DNA of 64,000 bases from assembly GCA_048264105.1 (NCBI GenBank), contig JBLXDJ010000001.1:248001-312000 (forward strand), in the 5' to 3' direction. The notes under the pieces are model-generated. The model did not search any database, was not told where the DNA came from, and worked only from the letters and a program-made list of their open reading frames with translations. Every line of letters begins with the position of its first letter. Position 1 is the first letter of the stretch. This document shows, one piece after another, positions 8,218 through 16,844 of the stretch. Both the position numbers and the translations under genes were made by a program. The DNA comes from Oceanospirillum sp048264105 (GTDB taxonomy: Bacteria > Pseudomonadota > Gammaproteobacteria > Pseudomonadales > Halomonadaceae).

Positions 8218-8703
8218 TTATTCGTCATCACATTTCTGCTTGAACGCACGGTGACCTTTTTTGCTCTGTTTGCCGATCTGCTGCATCACATCCATCACCT
8301 GATCCGCATCTTTGGCTGTTTCAGCGGTTTCCAGCTGAGCCAGCAGGTCTTCCAGACGGGTCATGCCTTTCTGGTAGTTACCCTGCATTTTTTGCTGAGC
8401 CTGCTCCGGTTTGCCCTGAGCTTTAAACGGCATCTCTTCTTTGGCGCTGATGGTCAGCTCCAGCAGAGCTTCACGGTTCTCCGCCATCGCAGCCCAGTCC
8501 TCAGACTTAGCGGCTTTTTTGTAGGCTTTCAGATGATCTTTCATCTCTTTCATCTGCTCGGCCAGTTCGGTTTTACCACATTGACCGGCTTGGTTTCCTT
8601 TGCCTTTACCGTGGTTGTCGGCCATAACGTCGGTCGCACCTAAAAACAGGGCAGACGCCATAGATACCGCGATCAACGATTTTTTCAGTCCCATTGCACT
8701 CAT
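8218..8703 (-). CDS. Cytochrome b562-like periplasmic protein
   Basis: A 161-residue protein with a signal peptide (about 1-28, cleavage near VMA-DN) and a four-helix bundle like cytochrome b562. Met51 or Met54 in an early helix and His151 in KKGHRAFKQK match the Met/His haem-ligand pattern of the family, though the E. coli protein has its histidine in a slightly different context. Two cysteines (42 and 158) could form a disulfide, which would fit its neighbour dsbD. The start has AGGAGAAAAA upstream. Haem binding is an inference. Confidence 0.7.
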   Translation of the reverse strand: MSAMGLKKSLIAVSMASALFLGATDVMADNHGKGKGNQAGQCGKTELAEQMKEMKDHLKAYKKAAKSEDWAAMAENREALLELTISAKEEMPFKAQGKPEQAQQKMQGNYQKGMTRLEDLLAQLETAETAKDADQVMDVMQQIGKQSKKGHRAFKQKCDDE

Positions 8704-9042
8704 TTGCTTTTTCTCCTAATCAGGCATTTCAGATCTATAAATAAGATAATACTTATATAATCACAGGTCAGGCTGGTTAGTCCAGATGACGAAGGTAAAG
8801 TTTCATTAAGTTCGCGCAGGATAACGATGGAAAATTAATCAAAGCTTAAAAATCAAAGGTTTCGGGTCTTTGTGACTGAAATACATATTCAAATTCAGCG
8901 GTGTTAGCGTTAACTTTGTCTTATAAAACAGAGCGGCGATTCACCTTAATACCGGACACTTTATTACCGACAAACGGGTCAGCACCGGGTCGCTCAATAA
9001 CTAACAGAACCGCAGCCAACAGGGTTGCCAAGGATAGAAAAC
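8704..9042. other. Intergenic region between divergent genes
   Basis: About 340 bp, AT-rich near 8735-8765 where a minus-strand promoter for the cytochrome b562-like gene is likely. No ORF, repeat or clear operator was seen. Confidence 0.5.
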
Positions 9043-9372
9043 GTGTACTTTAAGTCTCTGAAAGCGAAAACACTGTTACTGATCTCAGTTTCTGCGCTGG
9101 CGACAGGTTGCACCTGGGTTAAGCCGGTAGAGGGGAGTGATCAGGTTAAGCTGGTGAGTCAGGCTAATGTGGCAGGCTGTAAAAAGCTGGGACATACCAC
9201 CTCCTTTGTGAAAAATAAGGTGGCGGGTCTGACCCGTAATCAGGAGGCCGTTAGCGATGAGCTGGTCACGCTGGGCAAAAATGAGGCGGTTAATATGGGT
9301 GGCGACACCATCGTACAGGTCGATCCCCTGAAAGATGGCAAGGTAGGGTTTGATATCTACAAGTGCCAGTAG
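9043..9372 (+). CDS. DUF4156-type small lipoprotein
   Basis: A short outer-membrane-type lipoprotein with signal sequence LLLISVSALATGC, in which LATGC is a good lipobox. The mature part of about 85 residues has a conserved-looking ANVAGCKKLG segment and NMGGDTIVQVD, as in the DUF4156 (YjeI-like) family, whose function is not known. The GTG at 9043 was chosen because AAGGA lies 8 bases before it; an upstream in-frame TTG at 9025 lacks a good site. It ends before a terminator hairpin. Confidence 0.75.
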   Translation: MYFKSLKAKTLLLISVSALATGCTWVKPVEGSDQVKLVSQANVAGCKKLGHTTSFVKNKVAGLTRNQEAVSDELVTLGKNEAVNMGGDTIVQVDPLKDGKVGFDIYKCQ

Positions 9373-9382
9373 TTTTCTGATC

Positions 9383-9403
9383 AGCCCCGCCCGGTGCGGG
9401 GCT
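9383..9403 (+). terminator. Hairpin after the lipoprotein gene
   Basis: AGCCCCGC pairs with GCGGGGCT across a 5-nt loop just after the stop codon. There is only a weak T-run. Confidence 0.6.
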
Positions 9404-9578
9404 TGCTGATTCTCTCCTCGTCTTCTTCTTACACTTCCTTTCCTTTCTCAGACCGATTCAGCCGCTGGCTTCTGCTGTTGTCCCTCTCGCGTTTGTCTCT
9501 GCTGGTCTATATTTCAGATTATTCAGTATAAGAAGTAACACGCGTTGACCACTTAACGAGATTTGAAAGGGGAAGCCT

Positions 9579-9998
9579 ATGTATCTGGTGAGACTCATAT
9601 ACGCCAGCAAAGCATCGGATCGTGTCACTCAGGAGGATATCCAGCAGATCGTGGCTTCGGCCAAGGAGAACAATGGAAAATCCGAGTTGAGTGGTTTGCT
9701 CTGCTTTAACCGCAAATACTTTTTGCAGGTGCTGGAAGGCTCGCGCAGCAAGGTAAATGCGACCTACCGGCATATTATGAAAGACCCCCGCCACACGGAT
9801 GTTGTTCTTATCAGCTATGAAGAGATCGCCATGCGTAAATTTGAGCAGTGGCATATGGGGTATGTACCGGAGGCGGGTATCAACAGCGAAATCAGCCTGC
9901 GCTACTCCGGCCACCGGGACTTTGATCCCTACGAGATGACCGGCGAGAGTTGCCTTGGCATGATGCTGGAACTGAGGAAGACCGTTCCCGTTGTCTGA
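9579..9998 (+). CDS. BLUF-domain blue-light sensor
   Basis: A 139-residue protein that is almost only a BLUF domain, which binds FAD and senses blue light. Tyr8 (LVRLIYAS), Asn31/32, and Gln50 in GLLCFNRKYFLQVLEG are the residues of the flavin hydrogen-bond network. The segment RKFEQWHMGY near 87-96 is the usual Trp/Met region. There is no output domain, so it must signal by protein contact. The start has GAAAGGGGAAG upstream. No obvious effector is adjacent; three GGDEF proteins lie elsewhere in the window. Confidence 0.9.
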   Translation: MYLVRLIYASKASDRVTQEDIQQIVASAKENNGKSELSGLLCFNRKYFLQVLEGSRSKVNATYRHIMKDPRHTDVVLISYEEIAMRKFEQWHMGYVPEAGINSEISLRYSGHRDFDPYEMTGESCLGMMLELRKTVPVV

Positions 9999-10111
9999 AA
10001 TTTTTCGAGTATAAATCGTCAGTATGTGGCTATTCGAATTATTGGGGCGATTAAATATGGTGGTTTTTTGTTGTAAACTTGGGTGATATCTATATCTAGG
10101 GAGAAGATAAT

Positions 10112-10516
10112 ATGTCATCTACGAATGACTCCGATGTACAAGCAAGTAAGGGTATTGACGAGAGGGCTACAGAAGCTTTTGAGAGAGTTGCCTCCACTGC
10201 CGAGCGCGTTGGTATTCCTGTTGCAACTTTTGCTTGCGGAGCAGTGACTTTATTTCTATCAAGTCAAGTTGGGCAAACAGTGCCACAGTTGTCGTGGCTA
10301 GGTGTGCTTCTAATTATTGCATCTTTAGGTACTTATATTTGGCTGACTGCGCGATCTACCTCTAGAGTCCCTGTTCAAGCTACGCCAGTGCCTGAAGAGT
10401 TGAAAGAGGTTATCGAGTGGATGAAAAATGAGATTTCGAAGCAGAATGAATGGAATCGTGATGCTAATGTAGATAAACGAAAATATGGAGAAGTGTTTCT
10501 TAGTGATAAAATTTAG
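10112..10516 (+). CDS. Small membrane protein of unknown function
   Basis: A 134-residue protein not recognised as a known family. It has a charged N-terminus with an amphipathic helix (about 13-34), two predicted membrane helices (about 36-52 and 60-79) and a charged C-terminal helix. Base composition is lower in GC than its neighbours. The ribosome site AGGGAGAAG is good. Its 3' end abuts a terminator that is a copy of the choV terminator, so the gene lies at the edge of a rearranged accessory patch. Confidence 0.65.
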   Translation: MSSTNDSDVQASKGIDERATEAFERVASTAERVGIPVATFACGAVTLFLSSQVGQTVPQLSWLGVLLIIASLGTYIWLTARSTSRVPVQATPVPEELKEVIEWMKNEISKQNEWNRDANVDKRKYGEVFLSDKI

Positions 10517-10526
10517 TTATTAATTT

Positions 10527-10559
10527 AAAGCCCTGAAACTATCGGTTTCAGGGCTTTTT
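10527..10559. terminator. Duplicate copy of the choV terminator
   Basis: AAAGCCCTGAAAC pairs with GTTTCAGGGCTTT around a short loop, followed by T5. It is nearly identical to the hairpin at 11609-11642. Confidence 0.85.
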
Positions 10560-10942
10560 AGTTTCTAACTAACTCGCCTTAGCACAGAGCTATCAATTCC
10601 TTCCCCAGCAATGCGTAATAGAAGTTATTGCCGTACAGCGCAACCCAAACAGACTGTTTTCCTGTAGCAACACCGGCAGCTGTATCTCAGGTTGGTCGCG
10701 TTCTGCATACTGATATTCGGTGTGGTGACGGCAAGCTTACCTTTCTACTGTCTTCCGCCAGCAGTTCTTTACCCGTCATCAGAATATGGCCTCCGGGACA
10801 TTAAGTGATTGTTGTGAGCAACAAAATCCTCAACGTTCGAGGTTTTTGGATATCAGCACGACACCTTACGGCTTGTCATGATGAAAAATTCCATCATGCA
10901 GATCTTGACTCACAAAGAGAATGGTTTTTTCATCTTGGGCAG
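10560..10942 (-). pseudogene. Decayed duplicate of the choV 3' end
   Basis: This stretch is alignable by eye to the intact choV 3' region (about 11643-12204) in the same orientation. Shared blocks include AGAAGTTATTG, CTGTATCTCAGGTTG, GCATACTGATAT, ACCCGTCATCAG, CGGCTTGTCATG and TTCATCTTG, separated by deletions and substitutions. No long reading frame survives. Together with the duplicated terminator it forms a degenerate direct repeat flanking 10943-11608. Confidence 0.85.
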
Positions 10943-11019
10943 GGTTTCACTCTACTCAAAATAGTTGACTACTGTGGGGGCTATAGCGTAACCCCTACCC
11001 TAAATATTAAGGAAATTTT

Positions 11020-11295
11020 ATGAAGAAAACATTGTGGATTTTAATTGTGTCTGCATCTATGTGTAGTCAAGCTTTTGCCGAAGATGCAAAAGTTGTAAAG
11101 ATTGAAAAGAACTACGAAGCAATCAGATTCGAACGCATGACAGAATGCGTTAGTGATAACAAAATTTATTCCGTTGGGATGGAAATTGAGAAGGATGGTA
11201 AACGCTTTGTTTGTAATAAATTTAAGTATGACAGCGATTTTGCTTTATCAAGTGGCTCCCCTGCATCATGGCGAGTGAAAACCTATCGTAACTAG
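11020..11295 (+). CDS. Small secreted protein, possibly DUF1496-like
   Basis: A 91-residue protein with a clear signal peptide (1-20, ASMCSQAFA-ED), so the mature form of about 70 residues is periplasmic. Two cysteines frame CVSDNKIYSVGMEIEKDG, a pattern reminiscent of DUF1496, but the match is weak. The ribosome site AAGGAAA is good. It lies between the intact choV end and its decayed duplicate and is AT-rich, which suggests later arrival. Function unknown. Confidence 0.65.
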   Translation: MKKTLWILIVSASMCSQAFAEDAKVVKIEKNYEAIRFERMTECVSDNKIYSVGMEIEKDGKRFVCNKFKYDSDFALSSGSPASWRVKTYRN

Positions 11296-11608
11296 ATAGC
11301 TAACTAAAGCAAATCAGCGAACTCGTAGCTGCAGAGCTTGCGGTTGTCCTTTGCTCCATGTTTATGATGATGGGCAAGGAAAGACGAGAAGTAAATCATA
11401 CGCTTTAGAATATCAGTTTTGATGTTTCTACTGAAAAAGAGAGTCGCATAATCTGACTTACGGTATATATCTGTATCATTGGCTTAAATTGGAATTTCTC
11501 AGTTTGATGCCGGAGGCTTTTCTGGTTCGCGCTGCGTTAATAGACTCAGAACTACGAAATCCTCCTAATTCAACAGGCCACTATTAAACTATGGCCCCGA
11601 TATACACC
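11296..11608. other. Non-coding part of the accessory patch
   Basis: About 310 bp of lower-GC sequence without a credible ORF. No further choV similarity or mobile-element gene was recognised in it. Confidence 0.5.
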
Positions 11609-11642
11609 AAAAAGCCCTGAAACCATCGGTTTCAGGGCTTTT
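11609..11642 (-). terminator. choV operon terminator
   Basis: AAAAAGCCCTGAAACC pairs with GGTTTCAGGGCTTTT with a 3-nt loop. It lies 24 bp past the choV stop on the minus strand. Confidence 0.9.
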
Positions 11643-11666
11643 AAGTTCCAGCTCAGCGCACGGCAA

Positions 11667-12860
11667 TCAATCCGCTACAAAGTGCTTACCCAACAACGCG
11701 TAGTAGAAGTTATTGTCGTTCAGCACACCAGCAAACTGCCCATCTTCCTGCAGCAGTACCGGCAGGCGGCTGCTGTATCTCAGGTTGATCGCATCCCGCA
11801 TACTGATATCCGGTGTGGCGATGGCAAACTGGCCTTTCTCGCCGTCACCTTCCTGCCAGTCCACGGCAGGCAGCACTTCATCCCCTTTACCAGCCTGTCG
11901 GATTTCACCGTTTTCCAGCTCGACCCAGTAGTTGTGCGTGCGGTCGATGATAATACGGTTATCCGTTTTACCATCACCTGCCAGCAGATCCAGACCCGTC
12001 ATCAGGGTTCGGCCACCCAGCACATTCAGCGGGTTGGTATGGGCAACAAAGTCCTCCACGTAGGAGGTCTTCGGATTGAGCACAATATCTTCCGGCTTGT
12101 CATGCTGGATGATCCTGGCGGATTCCATAATCGCGATATGGCTGCCGATCTTGAGGGCTTCATCCAGATCGTGACTGACAAACAGGATGGTTTTCTTCAT
12201 CTTGCGTTGCAGTTCGATCAGCTCATCCTGCAGCTGGGCGCGGATCAGCGGATCAAGGGCTGAAAACGGCTCATCCATCAGCAGAATATCGGTATCCATG
12301 GCAAAGGCGCGGGCAAGACCCACACGCTGCTGCATACCACCGGACAGCTCATGGGGTTTGGAGTGCGCCCATTCGGCCAGTCCCACCATCTCCAGCTTTT
12401 CCATAGCACTTTGCTGGCGCTCTTTTTTGCCGATGCCTTTCATCTCAAGACCAAAGGCAACATTCTCCAGCACCGTTAGCCACGGCATGAGGGCAAATTT
12501 CTGAAACACCATGGAGATACGGTTGGTGCGCAGATGGCGCAGGGTATTTTCATCGCAGTTGGCCAGATCAACGGTTTCGTCACCGTCGCGCACTCTCAGG
12601 CTGCCACGGGAGATCGGGTTCAGGCCGTTCAGGGTACGCAGCAGACTGGATTTACCGGAACCGGACAGCCCCATCAATACGCAGATCTCACCCTGTTTTA
12701 CGTTGATATTGGCGTTGTGTACGCCAACCACGGAACCGGTCTGGTCGATAATCTCCTGACGGCTCAGGCCCTGATCCAGCAGTGCCAGAGCGGCCTCCGG
12801 CTGGTCGCCGAAAACCACATCCAGATTTTCGATCTCAATCATGTTTTGTTCGGTACTCAT
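11667..12860 (-). CDS. choV: Choline/betaine ABC transporter ATP-binding protein
   Basis: The ATPase of a choline/glycine-betaine importer of the ProV/ChoV family. It has Walker A GLSGSGKSS, the signature LSGGMQQRVGLARA, Walker B ILLMDEPFSALDP and the switch histidine in LFVSHDLDEA. A C-terminal CBS-like region (about 270-397) is probably the ionic-strength or regulatory part. The ATG at 12860 was preferred because AAGGTGA lies just upstream; a TTG 15 bases earlier is less likely. choW precedes it by 34 bp, so the two are co-transcribed. A decayed copy of its 3' end lies downstream. Confidence 0.93.
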   Translation of the reverse strand: MSTEQNMIEIENLDVVFGDQPEAALALLDQGLSRQEIIDQTGSVVGVHNANINVKQGEICVLMGLSGSGKSSLLRTLNGLNPISRGSLRVRDGDETVDLANCDENTLRHLRTNRISMVFQKFALMPWLTVLENVAFGLEMKGIGKKERQQSAMEKLEMVGLAEWAHSKPHELSGGMQQRVGLARAFAMDTDILLMDEPFSALDPLIRAQLQDELIELQRKMKKTILFVSHDLDEALKIGSHIAIMESARIIQHDKPEDIVLNPKTSYVEDFVAHTNPLNVLGGRTLMTGLDLLAGDGKTDNRIIIDRTHNYWVELENGEIRQAGKGDEVLPAVDWQEGDGEKGQFAIATPDISMRDAINLRYSSRLPVLLQEDGQFAGVLNDNNFYYALLGKHFVAD

Positions 12861-12894
12861 GATGGTCACCTTCAATGCTTATGATGTGGTTGGA

Positions 12895-13734
12895 TTAGTG
12901 ATCGCGGTTCGGCTGTTTGCACAGACGATCCAGCATGATCGCGACCAGAACAATCGCCAGACCGGCTTCAAAGCCCTGAGAGATGTTCACGGTGTTCAGT
13001 GCGCGAACCACAGGCTTGCCCAGACCATCTGCACCCACAAGGGCTGCGATAACTACCATCGAGAGCGACAACATAATGCATTGGGTGACACCGGCCATGA
13101 TGTTCGGCATGGCGGCGGGCAGCTCCACTTTAAACAGCAGTTTCCAGCGGGTTGCACCAAAGGCTTTACCGGCTTCCAGCAGTTCCTGCGGTACGCTGCT
13201 GATACCCAGCGCGGTCAGGCGGATCGGTGCGGCAATCGCAAAAATAATAGTGGAGATCAGACCCGGCACCACGCCCAGACCAAACAGAATCAGGGTCGGA
13301 ATCAGGTAAACAAAGGTCGGGATCGTTTGCATCAGATCCAGCACAGGGCGGATCGCAATATGGAATTTCGGATAGTGCGCCGCCAGAATCCCTAGCGGAA
13401 TACCAAACAGCACACACATAAAGGTGGCCATCAGCACCAGAACCAGCGTTTCGATCATCTCTGACCAGTAGCCCAGGTTGGCGATCAGCAGCAGTGAGGC
13501 CACGACAAAAATCACAAGGCCAATAGAGCGTTGCAGCCACCAGCTCAGGGCGGCGGTCAGCGCGATCAGCACCATGGCAGGTGCCATCAGCAGCAGGTCG
13601 GTGACACCCAGAATCAGCCACTCCAGAGAGAAGGCGATGGCGTCAAAAAATCCGGCGGCATTTCCAATCAGCCAGTCAACGAAGGACTCCATCCATTGTC
13701 CCATCGGTAGTTTGTGTTCAGTTATCCAGTTCAT
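12895..13734 (-). CDS. choW: Choline/betaine ABC transporter permease
   Basis: A 279-residue inner-membrane permease of the ProW/ChoW family with six to seven hydrophobic helices. The EAA-type loop is SSVPQELLEAGKAFGATRWKLLFKVELP (about 180-207), which docks on the ChoV ATPase. The DLMQTIPTFVYLIP segment is typical. It lies between choX and choV on one strand. A 312-bp gap with a hairpin separates it from choX, which may set a lower permease level than the binding protein. Confidence 0.92.
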   Translation of the reverse strand: MNWITEHKLPMGQWMESFVDWLIGNAAGFFDAIAFSLEWLILGVTDLLLMAPAMVLIALTAALSWWLQRSIGLVIFVVASLLLIANLGYWSEMIETLVLVLMATFMCVLFGIPLGILAAHYPKFHIAIRPVLDLMQTIPTFVYLIPTLILFGLGVVPGLISTIIFAIAAPIRLTALGISSVPQELLEAGKAFGATRWKLLFKVELPAAMPNIMAGVTQCIMLSLSMVVIAALVGADGLGKPVVRALNTVNISQGFEAGLAIVLVAIMLDRLCKQPNRDH

Positions 13735-14046
13735 ATCGGGTTACCCGAGTTTGATAGGCGACAGGGTCGCTAAAAAAAGACGATACAAAAGAGGCCAAAA
13801 GCGCCGTAAATGACGGACGGCAAGATGACGCAGTGAAGTACTTTCGGCTCTTAAAGCAGCTTCTGATGAAGCGGGATCGGTATCAGAAGGCTGAGCCGGT
13901 GAGGTTCACCGGTCAGCATGGCCTTGGGGCAGCGTGGGCTGCCTTGCGGCCATCTGCGGCAGTGTCTGACAGAAACATAGTGATTCCTGTCAGAGCATGC
14001 CTGTGGTTTTGCTTTATTGCTGATGCGGGATCAGCGGCAGTCTGAA
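13735..14046 (-). other. choX-choW intercistronic region with hairpin
   Basis: No ORF. TCTGACAG (13965-13972) pairs with CTGTCAGA (13987-13994) downstream of choX on the transcribed strand. There is no T-run, so it may stabilise or partly terminate the choX message. Confidence 0.5.
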
Positions 14047-15018
14047 TTACAGATTCAGATGCTTTTTAACCGCTGGCAGACCGGGTTTACCGTCCAGGGT
14101 TTTAACGCCTTCCAGCCAGTTGTTCAGGGCTTCCGGGTTGTTGCGCAGCCACTCGGTTGCTGCCTGCTGAGGCTTCTTGCCATCATTCAGAATCGCCCCC
14201 ATGATCTGGTTTTCCATGCTCAGGGAGAACTCAAGATTGGTCAGCAGTTTGCCCATGTTCGGACATTCGGTGCTGTAGTTTTTACGGGTGTTGGTATGTA
14301 CCGTTGCGCCACCGAAGTTCGGGCCGAACCAGTCATCACCACCGTCCAGATATTCGATCTCGAAGTTGCTGTTCATCGGGTGTGGTTCCCAACCCAGGAA
14401 AACAACCCACTTGTTACGACGCTCGGCGCGTTGTACTTCTGACAGCATGCCCGCTTCAGAGGACTCCACCAGTTTGAAGCCTTTCAGGTCGAAGGCATCC
14501 TGATCGATCATGTCCTGAATCAGACGGTTACCATCGTTACCCGGCTCGATGCCGTAGATGCGGTTACGGAACTTGCTTTTGAACTTGGCGATATCCGCGA
14601 AAGTACGCACGCCGCCGTCAAAGGCTGCCTTGTTAACCGCCAGGGTGTATTTTGCGCCGGTCAGGTTGGTTTTAACGGTTTCTACAGTGCCCGCTTCACG
14701 GTACTTGGCGATGTCGCCTTCCATGGTAGGCATCCAGTTACCCAGGAACACATCCAGCTCTCCGGAAGCCAGCGAGGTATAGGTCACAGGTACAGACAGC
14801 AGCTGAGTTTTCGGGGTGTAACCCAGACCTTTAACCACTTCAGAGGTCACTGCGGTGGTGGCGGTAATATCGGTCCAGCCTACGTCAGAAAAACGTACGG
14901 TGGAGCAATCGTTAGCGGCATGAGAGCTCAGTGAAAAGGCACTGGCAGAAAGGGTTGCGGTGATCACCGCGAGCGTTTTTGCGAGTGTCTTTGGAGTAAG
15001 CGCTTTTTGAGTTTTCAT
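14047..15018 (-). CDS. choX: Choline-binding periplasmic protein of the ABC importer
   Basis: A 323-residue solute-binding protein with a signal peptide (about 1-34, SSHA-AN). OpuAC-type features include DVGWTDITATTA, FLGNWMPTM and VVFLGWEPHPMN, whose tryptophans are expected to form the aromatic box that holds the quaternary ammonium group. Position directly after betA and before choWV supports choline as the ligand, though glycine betaine or carnitine cannot be excluded. An intercistronic hairpin lies between betA and this gene. Confidence 0.92.
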   Translation of the reverse strand: MKTQKALTPKTLAKTLAVITATLSASAFSLSSHAANDCSTVRFSDVGWTDITATTAVTSEVVKGLGYTPKTQLLSVPVTYTSLASGELDVFLGNWMPTMEGDIAKYREAGTVETVKTNLTGAKYTLAVNKAAFDGGVRTFADIAKFKSKFRNRIYGIEPGNDGNRLIQDMIDQDAFDLKGFKLVESSEAGMLSEVQRAERRNKWVVFLGWEPHPMNSNFEIEYLDGGDDWFGPNFGGATVHTNTRKNYSTECPNMGKLLTNLEFSLSMENQIMGAILNDGKKPQQAATEWLRNNPEALNNWLEGVKTLDGKPGLPAVKKHLNL

Positions 15019-15101
15019 TGTCTTTCCTTCTCGTCTATCTGTTTATCGTTATTAGGTTTTATCTTTATTTGGCTATTAGGGTTATCAGGTCTTAAAGCCT
15101 G

Positions 15102-15121
15102 GCGGGCGTTATGCCGCCCGC
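15102..15121 (-). terminator. Intercistronic hairpin between betA and choX
   Basis: GCGGGCG (15102-15108) pairs with CGCCCGC (15115-15121) upstream of the minus-strand choX start and downstream of its promoter-side neighbour betA. No T-run is present, so mRNA processing or partial termination is more likely than a full stop. Confidence 0.5.
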
Positions 15122-15134
15122 TTACTAATCCTGT

Positions 15135-16826
15135 TCAGCGTTGACTGTTCTCGTAATCCGGATGGATCCAGACCGGCACATCGGCTTTTGGCAGCGGGGC
15201 TTTGCCCAGAATTTTGTCTGCGGCTTTCTCCGCCACCATGATGGTCGGGGCGTTGAGGTTGCCGTTGGTGATGGTGGGGAATACCGAGGAATCCACCACC
15301 CGCAGATGTTCAACGCCGCGTACCTTGCAGTCCGCATCCAGTACCGCCATAGCATCATCATCTGCACCCATTTTGCAGGTGCAGGAGGGGTGATAAGCAC
15401 TCTCGACGTTATCCCGAACCCAGGCGTCGATCTGCTCGTCAGACTCGATCTCATAACCCGGCTGAATCTCGTTACCGCGATATTTTTCCAGTGATTTCTG
15501 ATTCAGAATCTCACGGGTCAGGCGGATACAGGCGCGCCAGTCTTCGATATCCTGCTGTTCGGTCAGGTAGTTGAACAGAATGCTGGGAGCCTCATGGGGA
15601 TCGGCGCTTTTAATGCGGATATGACCGCGACTGGCCGGTTTGTTCGGGCCAACATGCACCTGAAAACCGTGACCTTTAAAGGCCGCATTGCCGTCATAAC
15701 GCATCGCCGCCGGCAGGAAGTGGTACTGAATATCAGGCCATTTAAGCCCCGCGCGGGATCGGATAAAGGCGCAGGATTCAAAGTGGTTGGTCGCACCCAG
15801 ACCATCTTTGAACAGAATCCAGCGGGTGCCGATCAGGCCCTTGCTGATCAGGTTCAGCTTGGAGTTCAGTGAGATCGGTTCTTTACACTGGTACTGGAAG
15901 TAAACTTCAAGGTGATCCTGCAGGTTTTCGCCCACACCGGGCAGATCTTTCACCACCTCAACACCGGCTTTTTCCAGCACGGCTTTCGGGCCGATACCGG
16001 ACAGCTGCAGTAGCTGGGGTGAACCGACCGAACCCGCTGCCGAGATCACTTCGCGGTAGGCGTTAGCGGTTTTGATCTGGCCTTTGTGTTCAAACTCAAC
16101 ACCGGTGGCCACGACAAGATCGCCGGGTTTGTCGGTGAGGATTTTGCGGCTGTGTACGCCGGTGAGAACTGTCAGGTTCGGGCGCTTCATGGCGCGGCGC
16201 AGATAAGCGTTAGAGGTAGAGCTGCGTACGCCGTTTTTCACCGTCATGTGCATCGGACCGAAGCCCTCCTGACGGTAGCCGTTGTAATCCTTGGTGTAGC
16301 CGTAGCCAGCATCGACACCGGCATCAATAAACGCCTGATAGAGCGGGTTCAGAGACATCTTGTTGCCGTTGCAGGTGCCCACAGGGCCGTTGCCGCCACG
16401 GTAAGCGTCGGTGCCGCCTTCCCAGGTCTCAGCACGCTGGAAGTAGGGTACACAGCTCTGGTAATCCCAGCCGGTTGCGCCCTGTTCCTGCCACTGGTCA
16501 AAGTCGCAGGCGTGGCCGCGCACATACACCATGCCGTTGATAGACGAAGAGCCACCAAGGGTTTTGCCCCGTGGTGTGTGCAGTGAGCGGTTGTTCACTC
16601 CCGGCTCCGGTTCTGTATGGAACTGCCAGCAGAGACTTTCGGTATTCATCGGGTAGGAGAGGGCGGTGGGCATCTGGACAAAGATGCTCTTGTCGCTGCC
16701 GCCTTTCTCCAGCAGCAGAACCGTATGCTCGCCGCTTTCGGTCAGACGATCTGCCAGTACGCAACCGGCAGAACCTGCGCCGATGATGATGTAATCGTAT
16801 TCCTGTTTCATATCGCTAGGACTCAT
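15135..16826 (-). CDS. betA: Choline dehydrogenase
   Basis: BetA oxidises choline to betaine aldehyde at the inner membrane. The 563-residue length is normal for this GMC flavoprotein. The FAD dinucleotide motif YIIIGAGSAGCVLADRL is at about 11-27. GMC signatures GKTLGGSSSINGMVY (about 88) and SAGSVGSPQLLQLSGIGP (about 268) are present. The catalytic histidine lies in SAYHPSCTCKMG (about 475). It follows betB by 18 bp. An ATG 15 bases downstream (16811) is an equally credible start because neither has a strong ribosome site. Confidence 0.95.
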   Translation of the reverse strand: MSPSDMKQEYDYIIIGAGSAGCVLADRLTESGEHTVLLLEKGGSDKSIFVQMPTALSYPMNTESLCWQFHTEPEPGVNNRSLHTPRGKTLGGSSSINGMVYVRGHACDFDQWQEQGATGWDYQSCVPYFQRAETWEGGTDAYRGGNGPVGTCNGNKMSLNPLYQAFIDAGVDAGYGYTKDYNGYRQEGFGPMHMTVKNGVRSSTSNAYLRRAMKRPNLTVLTGVHSRKILTDKPGDLVVATGVEFEHKGQIKTANAYREVISAAGSVGSPQLLQLSGIGPKAVLEKAGVEVVKDLPGVGENLQDHLEVYFQYQCKEPISLNSKLNLISKGLIGTRWILFKDGLGATNHFESCAFIRSRAGLKWPDIQYHFLPAAMRYDGNAAFKGHGFQVHVGPNKPASRGHIRIKSADPHEAPSILFNYLTEQQDIEDWRACIRLTREILNQKSLEKYRGNEIQPGYEIESDEQIDAWVRDNVESAYHPSCTCKMGADDDAMAVLDADCKVRGVEHLRVVDSSVFPTITNGNLNAPTIMVAEKAADKILGKAPLPKADVPVWIHPDYENSQR

Positions 16827-16844
16827 TAGTGGGTTGCGCAGGGA

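Noticed and set aside
10805..11023. A 72-codon plus-strand frame
   Set aside because: It lies largely in the decayed choV duplicate and has no ribosome site.
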